Notes under the pieces: generated by a model
What the model was told of the DNA's origin: nothing
The model's input: only the letters and a program-made list of their open reading frames with translations
Databases searched by the model: none
Position numbers and translations under genes: made by a program
Source of the DNA: Motiliproteus sp036960175
GTDB lineage: Bacteria; Pseudomonadota; Gammaproteobacteria; Pseudomonadales; Balneatricaceae
Direction of reading: 5' to 3'
Length of the DNA: 64,000 nucleotides
Assembly: GCA_036960175.1 (NCBI GenBank)
Contig: JBALWH010000010.1
Location: 44,651-108,650, forward strand
Shown here: positions 27,492 through 35,067 of the stretch, piece by piece
How positions within the stretch are numbered: the stretch's first letter is position 1
Layout of the letters: each line of letters opens with the position of its first letter

Positions 27492-28787
27492 ATGGCTGAA
27501 ATTAGAGATATCAAGGCTCGTGAAGTTCTTGACTCACGCGGTAATCCAACCGTTGAAGCAGACGTGACTTTGGCTTCTGGTGCTTTCGGCACCGCTTGTG
27601 CCCCTTCTGGAGCCTCTACTGGTTCTCGCGAAGCATTGGAGCTGCGTGATGGTGATGCAAGCCGCTATATGGGCAAAGGCGTACTAAAGGCAGTCGGTGC
27701 TATCAATGGTCAGATCCGTGATCTGCTGGTGGGTACAGATGCGTTGGATCAGCGTGCTATTGATCAGGCTATGATCGACCTGGATGGGACTGAGAACAAA
27801 GAGAATCTGGGTGCCAATGCAATTCTGGCAGTTTCCCTGGCCGTTGCGAAAGCCGCCGCCGTTGAGAAGGGTATGCCTCTTTATGCCCATATCGCCGAAC
27901 TTAATGGCAACGCCGGTGACTTTTCCATGCCCGTACCTATGATGAATATCATCAACGGTGGTGAGCATGCCGACAACAATGTTGATATCCAAGAGTTTAT
28001 GATTCAGCCGGTTGGTGCGCCGAACTTCGCAGAAGCTTTGCGCATTGGTGCTGAAATATTCCACGCTCTTAAAGCAGTTTTGTCCGCTCGTGGTCTCAAT
28101 ACTGCCGTTGGTGATGAAGGTGGTTTTGCTCCTAACCTGGCCTCTAATGAAGAAGCTCTGGTTGTTATTAAAGAAGCGATCGATAAAGCCGGTTACCAGT
28201 TGGGCACTGATATTACCTTAGCTCTGGATTGCGCAGCGTCTGAATTCTACAAGGACGGTCAATACGATCTGTCTGGTGAAGGTAAAAAATTCGATCCCGC
28301 TGGTTTTGCCGACTACCTGGCAGACCTGTGTGCTAATTATCCTATCGTCTCCGTTGAAGACGGTATGGACGAGAGTGACTGGGCTGGTTGGGCAGATCTG
28401 ACCAGCAAAATTGGAGACAAGGTGCAGCTAGTCGGTGACGATCTGTTCGTGACTAACACCAAAATTCTGAAAGAAGGTATCGATAAGAGTATCGCCAACT
28501 CTATCCTGATCAAATTCAACCAGATTGGTACCCTCAGTGAGACCCTGGAAGCCATCAAGATGGCCCAAGACGCGGGCTATACGGCGGTTATTTCTCACCG
28601 TTCTGGCGAAACTGAAGATACGACGATTGCTGATCTTGCCGTGGCCACGAAGGCTGGTCAGATTAAGACGGGTTCTCTATGCCGCTCTGATCGCGTTTCC
28701 AAATATAATCGTCTGCTGCGGATCGAAGAAGAGCTGGAAGGCAAAGCGCCTTATAACGGCCTTTCTGAAATCAAAGGTCAAGCGTAA
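27492..28787 (+). CDS. eno: Enolase
   Basis: A 431-residue glycolytic enzyme interconverting 2-phosphoglycerate and phosphoenolpyruvate. Motifs: EVLDSRGNPTVEADV, GASTGSREALELRD, VGDEGGFAPNL, SVEDGMDESDW, VGDDLFVTN, the catalytic Lys in LIKFNQIGTLSET and SHRSGETEDT. Start ATG 27492 gives MAEIRDIKAREVLD; an extended frame from 27438 runs back into the terminator region. It is flanked by terminators and likely monocistronic. Confidence 0.98.
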   Translation: MAEIRDIKAREVLDSRGNPTVEADVTLASGAFGTACAPSGASTGSREALELRDGDASRYMGKGVLKAVGAINGQIRDLLVGTDALDQRAIDQAMIDLDGTENKENLGANAILAVSLAVAKAAAVEKGMPLYAHIAELNGNAGDFSMPVPMMNIINGGEHADNNVDIQEFMIQPVGAPNFAEALRIGAEIFHALKAVLSARGLNTAVGDEGGFAPNLASNEEALVVIKEAIDKAGYQLGTDITLALDCAASEFYKDGQYDLSGEGKKFDPAGFADYLADLCANYPIVSVEDGMDESDWAGWADLTSKIGDKVQLVGDDLFVTNTKILKEGIDKSIANSILIKFNQIGTLSETLEAIKMAQDAGYTAVISHRSGETEDTTIADLAVATKAGQIKTGSLCRSDRVSKYNRLLRIEEELEGKAPYNGLSEIKGQA

Positions 28788-28845
28788 GCGCTTAGCCGCT
28801 ATTATTACCGCCGTGATCTTCCAGAGCGCGGGGGAAGATGGTTTT

Positions 28846-28872
28846 AAAGGGGGAGCCAGGCTCCCCTTTTTT
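28846..28872 (+). terminator. Intrinsic terminator after eno
   Basis: A GGGGAG/CTCCCC stem (28850-28855 with 28861-28866) is followed by TTTTTT. A second hairpin (28816-28822 with 28833-28839) lies just before it. Confidence 0.9.
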
Positions 28873-28934
28873 GTTTGCCAGGGAAAGGGGAGAATGACAA
28901 CTATCTCGGGATTGGCGGGGCGAGGAGTCAATTG

Positions 28935-29213
28935 ATGCGCTGGTTGCTGGCATTACTGGTCATGCTTTTTTTCGGACTTCAGTATCGACTGTGGCTGGGG
29001 GAAGGTAACCTTCCGTCGGTGTGGGCGTTGCAACAGGCCATTAATCAGCAGCAAAGTGAAATCGATAAGTTAACATTTAGGAATCAGGCGCTAAAGGCGG
29101 AAGTGGACGATCTAAAAAAAGGACTGTCGGCGCTGGAAGAGCGCGCTCGTAGTGAGTTAGGCATGATCCGCAAGGGTGAGACTTTCTTTTTGCTGCCGGA
29201 TAAAAAACGATGA
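28935..29213 (+). CDS. ftsB: Cell division protein FtsB
   Basis: A 92-residue bitopic membrane protein: one N-terminal membrane helix (MRWLLALLVMLFFGLQYRLW) followed by a periplasmic coiled coil (about residues 30-75) and the conserved ERARSELGMIRKGETFF segment. It is part of the FtsQLB complex that gates septal peptidoglycan synthesis. ATG 28935 follows a GAGGAG site. Its stop overlaps truD by 4 bases; ispD and ispF, which usually follow ftsB, are absent. Confidence 0.95.
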   Translation: MRWLLALLVMLFFGLQYRLWLGEGNLPSVWALQQAINQQQSEIDKLTFRNQALKAEVDDLKKGLSALEERARSELGMIRKGETFFLLPDKKR

Positions 29214-30286
29214 CCCAAGCCTTCAATATTAATCTTGATTTTCCGCGCTACCATGGCGATCCCTGCTGTAGCGGTGTGATCCGTACTGTTCCCGATGATT
29301 TTCAGGTGGACGAAGATCTGGGGTTTGAGCTCAGTGGTAGTGGCGAGCATTATTTCCTGCAGATTCGAAAGCGTGGAGAAAACACCCAGTGGCTGGTAAA
29401 CCAGCTGGCGCGTATTACTGGGGTCCGGCCTCATGATGTAGGTTATGCCGGTCTGAAGGATCGTCATGCCAATACTACTCAGTGGTTCAGCGTCTGGTTG
29501 CCGGGAAAAAATGAACCACAATGGCAGCAGCTGGAAACTCCTAGTGTTGAAATCTTGCAGATCTGCAAGCATAGCCGCAAGCTTAAGCGTGGAGGTCATC
29601 GGGCAAATCGCTTTAAACTGATGATTCGGCAGCTGCAGCTCAGTGGTGACCTTGAAGATCGATTGCAGCAGATAAAGACTCAAGGCGTGCCTAATTATTA
29701 CGGTGAACAGCGCTTTGGCCACCATGGCGGCAATCTGGATCAGGCTGAGCGATTATTTAACGGTGAAATTCGCGTCAAAGATCGTCAGCGTCGAGGCTTA
29801 TATCTGTCTGCTGCACGCTCTTATCTGTTTAATAAAATTGTTGCTGCGCGGGTAGAAGCGAGCTGTTTCGATCATTATCTGGGCGGTGATCGATTGATGA
29901 TTGATGGGACTAGTAATCTATCTCAAGAGTCAGATATTCAGCAGCTGGAACAGTTAGTTACGTCGATGCAGCTGCATCCTACCGCGCCTCTTTATGGGCG
30001 CGGAAGAAGCTTGGTTGAGGCCGAGTGCCTGGCTCTTGAAACTGATATACTGGCGGCAAATAAAAACTGGTGTGATGGCTTGGAAGCTGCCGGTATGAGG
30101 CCGGAGCGTCGCAGTGTTCGATTACCAATCCCTGGTTTAAGCTGGAGCACCCCAGAGCTAGACACTCTGCAGTTGAGTTTTGAATTGCCGCCGGGGACCT
30201 TTGCGACCAGTGTTCTACGCGAGTGCTGCGATTATCAGGTGGAAAATGCTGTTGAGAGCGATAGCAGTCTTCAGAAACAGGAGTGA
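29210..30286 (+). CDS. truD: tRNA pseudouridine(13) synthase
   Basis: A 358-residue pseudouridine synthase. The catalytic Asp84 is in GYAGLKDRHANTTQWF; the VPNYYGEQRFGHHGGN motif and the C-terminal LPPGTFATSVLRE segment confirm TruD. It makes pseudouridine 13 in tRNA-Glu. It overlaps ftsB by 4 bases (ATGA), so the two are coupled; in most relatives two isoprenoid genes lie between them. Confidence 0.96.
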   Translation: MTQAFNINLDFPRYHGDPCCSGVIRTVPDDFQVDEDLGFELSGSGEHYFLQIRKRGENTQWLVNQLARITGVRPHDVGYAGLKDRHANTTQWFSVWLPGKNEPQWQQLETPSVEILQICKHSRKLKRGGHRANRFKLMIRQLQLSGDLEDRLQQIKTQGVPNYYGEQRFGHHGGNLDQAERLFNGEIRVKDRQRRGLYLSAARSYLFNKIVAARVEASCFDHYLGGDRLMIDGTSNLSQESDIQQLEQLVTSMQLHPTAPLYGRGRSLVEAECLALETDILAANKNWCDGLEAAGMRPERRSVRLPIPGLSWSTPELDTLQLSFELPPGTFATSVLRECCDYQVENAVESDSSLQKQE

Positions 30287-30298
30287 TTGAGCGTATCC

Positions 30299-31042
30299 AT
30301 GAGTATTCTTATTTCTAATGATGATGGCGTACACGCACTGGGACTGGCGTTGCTTACCGAGGCCTTGGCTGAACTTGGGAAAGTGCTTGTTGTCGCTCCC
30401 GACCGGGATCGCTCCGCTGCCAGTAATTCGTTGACACTGGATCGTCCGCTGGACCCGCAGCGTCTTGCTAATGGTTTTGTTAGTGTCAATGGCACGCCGA
30501 CGGATTGTGTTCATTTAGGTATATCTGATCTTTTTGATCAGCAGCCGGAGATGGTGGTCGCCGGTATTAATCGTGGCGCCAACCTGGGCGATGACGTGCT
30601 CTATTCCGGCACAGTCGCAGCGGCTATGGAAGGACGCTACCTATCTCGTCCGGCGATAGCCATATCGCTGGCTGGTGATCAGCATTTTGCCACTGCTGCA
30701 GAGGTTGCGAAACAGCTGGTAGCGGATATCCATAAGCTGAATCTTGCGCCGCGCACCGTGTTAAATGTGAATGTTCCGGACTTGCCGATTGAGCAGATCA
30801 AAGGTATCCATATTACGCGCCTGGGTCACCGTAATATGGCCGCTAAGCCGGTGCGTTCGGTTGACCCCAGAGGCAAGGAACGATTCTGGATTGCTGCCGC
30901 AGGAGAAGCAGAAGATGCAGGGGCAGGGACTGATTTTTATGCCGTGGCTGAAGGCTATGTATCCATTACACCACTTCAGGCTGATATGACGCAGTATTCA
31001 GGATTCGACCAGCTCGGTTCCTGGTTAGAGGGTGGAGAGTGA
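30299..31042 (+). CDS. surE: 5'/3'-nucleotidase SurE
   Basis: A 247-residue metal-dependent phosphatase with the N-terminal ISNDDGVHALG motif (Asp8-Asp9 bind metal), APDRDRSAASNSLT, INRGANLGDDVLYSGTVAAAMEG and the DFYAVAEGYVSITPL end. It dephosphorylates nucleotides and short polyphosphate. The start ATG 30299 was chosen over TTG 30287 because MSILISNDDG is the family start. It is next to pcm, with a 4-base overlap, as in E. coli and Pseudomonas. Confidence 0.96.
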   Translation: MSILISNDDGVHALGLALLTEALAELGKVLVVAPDRDRSAASNSLTLDRPLDPQRLANGFVSVNGTPTDCVHLGISDLFDQQPEMVVAGINRGANLGDDVLYSGTVAAAMEGRYLSRPAIAISLAGDQHFATAAEVAKQLVADIHKLNLAPRTVLNVNVPDLPIEQIKGIHITRLGHRNMAAKPVRSVDPRGKERFWIAAAGEAEDAGAGTDFYAVAEGYVSITPLQADMTQYSGFDQLGSWLEGGE

Positions 31043-31704
31043 GTACAATTTCGCTACAGGGCATTGGCATGACTTCCCGCCGCACCCGGGATCGCTTGAT
31101 CGACCGTCTGAGCAAGGCGGGGATTAAGGATCAGCGGGTGCTGGAGGTGATGCGAGAGGTGCCAAGGCACTTGTTTGTGGATGAGGCGCTGTCTCACCGA
31201 GCCTATGAAGACACGGCGTTACCTATCGGCTATAACCAGACCATATCTCAGCCCTATATAGTCGCCAAAATGACTGAAAAGCTGCTTAATGGTGGCGCGT
31301 TGCAGCGGGTGTTGGAAATAGGTACCGGTTCTGGATATCAGACAGCGGTTATGGGATTGCTGGTAAAGCGCCTCTTTAGCGTAGAGAGGATTTTACCGCT
31401 GCAGGAAAAGGCGAAGTCCCGTATTCGTTTGTTGGGTATGCATAATGTGCAATTCAAACATGCCGATGGTGGCTTTGGTTGGCCGGATAAAGGCCCGTTT
31501 GACGGCATTATTTGTGCGGCGGCGCCAGAACAGATTCCACCGGAACTGTTTGAGCAGTTGGCCGTAGGCGGTCGTTTAATTATCCCGGTAGGCGGTCGCT
31601 CACAGGAGCTTCGGCTGGTTATTCGCGATTCAGAAACGGAGTACAGTCAGTCGGTGCTGGAAGGGGTTAAATTTGTACCGATGCTAAGTGGTTCTATTCA
31701 ATAG
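31039..31704 (+). CDS. pcm: Protein-L-isoaspartate O-methyltransferase
   Basis: A 221-residue class I SAM methyltransferase that repairs isoaspartyl residues. Motifs: EVPRHLFVDEALSHRAYED, LPIGYNQTISQPYIVA, the SAM loop LEIGTGSGYQTAVMG and the GGRLIIPVGG strand. It starts at GTG 31039 inside the surE stop (GTGA). The surE-pcm-nlpD-rpoS order is typical; here a DUF368 gene lies between pcm and nlpD. Confidence 0.96.
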   Translation: MSTISLQGIGMTSRRTRDRLIDRLSKAGIKDQRVLEVMREVPRHLFVDEALSHRAYEDTALPIGYNQTISQPYIVAKMTEKLLNGGALQRVLEIGTGSGYQTAVMGLLVKRLFSVERILPLQEKAKSRIRLLGMHNVQFKHADGGFGWPDKGPFDGIICAAAPEQIPPELFEQLAVGGRLIIPVGGRSQELRLVIRDSETEYSQSVLEGVKFVPMLSGSIQ

Positions 31705-31723
31705 GTTTGAGGGATTCTGCAGA

Positions 31724-32653
31724 GTGAGACAAGTAAAGGATTGGGTGTACCTGTGGTTGCGAGGGGTTGTCATGGGAGCGGCCGACGCCGTCCCCGGTGT
31801 GTCGGGTGGCACAGTCGCGTTTATTACGGGTATTTACGAAGAGCTGATTGAATCGATCCGTTCTATCAATCTAACAGCACTTAGGGTGCTGTTTAAAAGC
31901 GGACCTAAAGCCTTCTGGGGTCATATCAACGGTAACTTTCTGCTAGTGCTGCTGTTCGGTATTTTGGGTAGCTTGTTGACCGTCGCGCGCTTGGTTATCT
32001 ATTTGCTGGATACCTATCCTGCCATGTTATGGGCGTTTTTCTTTGGCCTGATAGTCAGTTCTTCGCTGTGGATGATGGCTCAGGTTAAACAGTGGGATTA
32101 CAGTAAAGTATTGATGCTGGTGTTTGGCGCAGCGGTGGCGCTGATGCTGACGTTACTGGTTCCAGTACAGGCGGAAATTAGTGGTTTGTCAGTATTTCTG
32201 GCGGGTTGTATTGCTATCTGTGCAATGATCTTGCCCGGTATTTCAGGAAGTTTTATCCTCTTGTTGATGGGGATGTATGCACCCATTATGGGGGCCATTA
32301 AAGGCTTTCAGCTAGATATCCTAGGGCTGTTTCTGGCCGGCTGCGTGGTGGGTTTATTGAGCTTTTCACATCTGCTGTCTTGGATGTTTCGGCATTATCA
32401 TGATCTGACAATGGCTCTGTTGACTGGCTTTATGCTGGGGTCTTTGAACAAGGTTTGGCCCTGGAAATACACCACTTCATATCGCATCAATAGCCATGGA
32501 GACCCGATCCCGCTGATCCAAGATAATGTCCTGCCTCTTAACTATCAGGCGTTGACCGGGCAAGAACCTTACTTGCTATTGGCTGTATTATTAATGATTA
32601 TCGGCGCTAGCTTGGTATATATTCTTGAATTGAAAATGAATTCAAAAACCTGA
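31724..32653 (+). CDS. DUF368 polytopic membrane protein, probable undecaprenyl-phosphate translocase (PopT family)
   Basis: A 309-residue protein with about eight hydrophobic segments. The N-terminal GVVMGAADAVPGVSGGTVAFITGIYEEL-like signature (split: MGAADAVPGVSGGT, then FITGIYEEL) and the mirrored CAMILPGISGSFILLLMG repeat identify DUF368. This family has been reported to return undecaprenyl phosphate across the inner membrane. GTG 31724 was chosen because GAGGG lies upstream; a longer frame from 31688 overlaps pcm. It sits between pcm and nlpD, an insertion relative to many relatives. The function is from the family, not proven here. Confidence 0.8.
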   Translation: MRQVKDWVYLWLRGVVMGAADAVPGVSGGTVAFITGIYEELIESIRSINLTALRVLFKSGPKAFWGHINGNFLLVLLFGILGSLLTVARLVIYLLDTYPAMLWAFFFGLIVSSSLWMMAQVKQWDYSKVLMLVFGAAVALMLTLLVPVQAEISGLSVFLAGCIAICAMILPGISGSFILLLMGMYAPIMGAIKGFQLDILGLFLAGCVVGLLSFSHLLSWMFRHYHDLTMALLTGFMLGSLNKVWPWKYTTSYRINSHGDPIPLIQDNVLPLNYQALTGQEPYLLLAVLLMIIGASLVYILELKMNSKT

Positions 32654-32692
32654 GGGAATCAAATCGGCTATTGTAGTAGTGCCGATGTAGAC

Positions 32693-33568
32693 ATGCTGCA
32701 ACACTATCGCTCGACAATCAGATCGAATTATTGGTGCCGCAGTTTAATCGCTGTGGTATCGGGACGAATCTGCTTTCCTATCATTATTGTCATACTGTTA
32801 TCACAACTGCTACTGGGTTGTGGAGGCGGCAGTTATGCACCGGTCAGTGACCGATCCCTGGGGAATCGTTCGAATGCTCCGGCCAGCAACCCTGTGAGAA
32901 AACCAGTAGCGACTAGCCGTCTTTACTATCGGGTTCAGAAAGGGGATACCCTTTACTCCATAGCATTTCGTTATGGTAAGGATTTCAGTGCCTTGGCCAG
33001 GGCTAATGGCATTGGCTCAGATTATCGGATCTTTCCAGGACAGCGGCTCAAGTTGATAGAAGCCGCACGCCCAAGCAGTATTAGTAGCAACAGAAAGACA
33101 AATGTCATCAAGACAAGCCCAAAGCCTGTTGCTACCTCTTCCACAATAAAACGAAACTCTAGCAGTAAAAATAGTGTCAAATTATCAGCGGGTAAGGTCG
33201 TTTGGGGCTGGCCCGCGCAAGGTAAGATCCTTCAGGCTTATCGAAGTAAAGGAAAAGTCAATAAAGGGCTTAATATCTCTGCTAAATTAGGTGATACTGT
33301 TTCAGCCGCAGCGGCTGGACAGGTGGTTTATGCCGGAAGTGGTTTACTCGGCTACGGGAATCTGATTATTATCAACCATAATCAACAGTTTCTGAGCGCC
33401 TATGCTCATAACAGCAAAATTTATGTTAAGGAGCATGACAAGGTTAAGCGTGGCGAAAAAATAGCAGAGGCTGGTAATAGCGGTGCAACCCGGACCATGT
33501 TACATTTCGAGATCCGTAAGGATGGTAAACCGGTGAATCCACTAAATTATCTGCCGAAAATAAAATAA
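32693..33568 (+). CDS. nlpD: LysM/M23-domain lipoprotein NlpD (amidase activator)
   Basis: A 291-residue lipoprotein. A hydrophobic signal ends in a lipobox (LLLGC, Cys43), a LysM peptidoglycan-binding domain follows (YRVQKGDTLYSIAFRYG, about residues 80-122), and a C-terminal LytM/M23 domain (about 170-290). The first zinc-site motif reads KGLNIS instead of HxGxD, and only LHFEIR remains of the second, so the domain is probably not an active peptidase. It likely activates an N-acetylmuramyl-L-alanine amidase such as AmiC during division, as known for NlpD. rpoS follows, and an rpoS promoter often lies within nlpD. Confidence 0.9.
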   Translation: MLQHYRSTIRSNYWCRSLIAVVSGRICFPIIIVILLSQLLLGCGGGSYAPVSDRSLGNRSNAPASNPVRKPVATSRLYYRVQKGDTLYSIAFRYGKDFSALARANGIGSDYRIFPGQRLKLIEAARPSSISSNRKTNVIKTSPKPVATSSTIKRNSSSKNSVKLSAGKVVWGWPAQGKILQAYRSKGKVNKGLNISAKLGDTVSAAAAGQVVYAGSGLLGYGNLIIINHNQQFLSAYAHNSKIYVKEHDKVKRGEKIAEAGNSGATRTMLHFEIRKDGKPVNPLNYLPKIK

Positions 33569-33635
33569 CAATAAGATGATCTGCTTCGTTGACCAGGATG
33601 GCCAGTAACGAGGTAGTGGACGAGGTTACAGCCCT

Positions 33636-34619
33636 ATGCAACCACTCGAACTTTTGGAACCGAAAGCGAGAATCATGAGCGGCGAAAAACAGAGTAAAAA
33701 TAAAGACCAATCCGAAGCTAGTCTTGAGGACAAAGCGGTTATGGATAAGGCTCGTAGCGAAGTCCATGAGGACCTGCTACACGCTAAACACCTTGACGCG
33801 ACTCAGCTCTATCTAAATGAAATTGGTTTTTCCCCCCTATTGTCTGCCGAGGAAGAAGTTTATTTTTCCCGGCGAGCCCTGAAAGGCGACGAAGCTTCGC
33901 GTAAACGTATGATTGAAAGTAATCTGCGTTTAGTCGTAAAGATTGCCCGTCGTTATATTAATCGTGGATTAACCCTGCTGGACCTTATTGAAGAAGGCAA
34001 TTTGGGTCTGATCCGGGCGGTTGAAAAGTTTGACCCTGAACGCGGATTCCGTTTCTCGACCTACGCGACTTGGTGGATTCGTCAGACGATTGAGCGCGCC
34101 ATCATGAATCAGACTCGCACCATTCGGCTCCCAATTCACGTGGTAAAAGAACTAAATGTTTATCTGCGTGCGGCTCGAGCCTTGGCCCAGAAATTGGACC
34201 ATGAACCGACCTGTGAAGAAATTGCAGAGATGCTCGACAAGCCAGTCGAGAATGTTAAGAAGATGTTGGGATTGAATGAACGGGTCAGTTCTGTTGATAC
34301 CCCCGTCGGGAAGGACTCTGACAAATCGTTGCTGGAAACCATTCCTGATACGGAAGCGTCAGATCCGGAAGCTTGGTTGCAAAATACCAACCTTATCGGT
34401 CGCTTGGATGAATGGCTTGATACCTTGCCGGAAAAGCACAGCGAAGTATTGGCCCGACGTTTTGGTCTGCGTGGTTACGAGATGAGTACCTTAGAGCAGG
34501 TGGGTCATGAAATTGGCCTGACTCGAGAGCGCGTGCGTCAGATCCAGGTGGAAGCCTTGAAACGCCTGCGTGAAATCGTAGAGAACAATGGTCTGACAGG
34601 CCCCGATCTACTCGGCTAA
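33636..34619 (+). CDS. rpoS: RNA polymerase sigma factor RpoS (sigma-38)
   Basis: A 327-residue group 2 sigma factor. Region 1.2 (DATQLYLNEIGFSPLLSAEEE), region 2 (NLRLVVKIARRYINRGL, LLDLIEEGNLGLIRAVEKFD, FSTYATWWIRQTIERA), region 3 (RTIRLPIHVVKELN) and region 4 (LRGYEMSTLEQVGHEIGLTRERVRQIQ) are all present. It directs the general stress and stationary-phase response. It may start at 33636 or at the internal ATG 33675, both with plausible ribosome sites. The position after nlpD supports RpoS over other sigma-70 paralogues. Confidence 0.95.
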   Translation: MQPLELLEPKARIMSGEKQSKNKDQSEASLEDKAVMDKARSEVHEDLLHAKHLDATQLYLNEIGFSPLLSAEEEVYFSRRALKGDEASRKRMIESNLRLVVKIARRYINRGLTLLDLIEEGNLGLIRAVEKFDPERGFRFSTYATWWIRQTIERAIMNQTRTIRLPIHVVKELNVYLRAARALAQKLDHEPTCEEIAEMLDKPVENVKKMLGLNERVSSVDTPVGKDSDKSLLETIPDTEASDPEAWLQNTNLIGRLDEWLDTLPEKHSEVLARRFGLRGYEMSTLEQVGHEIGLTRERVRQIQVEALKRLREIVENNGLTGPDLLG

Positions 34620-34660
34620 TTTGTTTATCAACGTTTAAAGCACGACCTGCCGTCATTACC

Positions 34661-34694
34661 TAAAGCTTCTGTGGTTAACGCTCCAGAAGCTTTA
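34661..34694. terminator. Bidirectional hairpin between rpoS and fdxA
   Basis: An 11-base perfect inverted repeat (34661-34671 with 34684-34694) and 12-base loop between the convergent genes rpoS (+) and fdxA (-). The right arm overlaps the last codons of fdxA. Short A and T tracts flank it. Confidence 0.7.
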
Positions 34695-34998
34695 ATTTAT
34701 CCGTTTTACCATCCCAGTCTTTGGCATCTTCCGGTGCCTCTTTCATTGCTGAAATATTAGGCCAGACCTGCGCCAGCTCTGCATTGATTTGAATAAACTG
34801 CTGTTGATCTGCAGGCACGTCGTCCTCCTCAAAGATGGCTTCAGCAGGACATTCAGGCTCACAGAGTGCGCAGTCTATGCATTCATCAGGATGAATAACC
34901 AGGAAATTTGGGCCTTCATAAAAGCAGTCCACGGGACAGACGTCTACACAGTCCGTATATTTGCACTTAATGCAATTTTCAGTGACTACAAATGCCAT
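34675..34998 (-). CDS. fdxA: Seven-iron ferredoxin FdxA
   Basis: A 107-residue ferredoxin of the Azotobacter FdI type. The Cys pattern (C9, C12, C17, C21 and C40, C43, C46, C50, with CP pairs) fits one [3Fe-4S] and one [4Fe-4S] cluster. The acidic, non-cluster C-terminal tail of about 50 residues is typical. It lies between rpoS and mutS as in Pseudomonas. It is an electron carrier of unknown dedicated partner; the 2-oxoacid:ferredoxin oxidoreductase further along could use such a protein, but that is only a suggestion. Confidence 0.95.
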   Translation of the reverse strand: MAFVVTENCIKCKYTDCVDVCPVDCFYEGPNFLVIHPDECIDCALCEPECPAEAIFEEDDVPADQQQFIQINAELAQVWPNISAMKEAPEDAKDWDGKTDKLKLLER

Positions 34999-35067
34999 GC
35001 GGCATCTCCTTTTCTAAACCAGAATTAGGATAATGCCGTTCAGTATAGCTAGAATTCTGGCGTGCTA

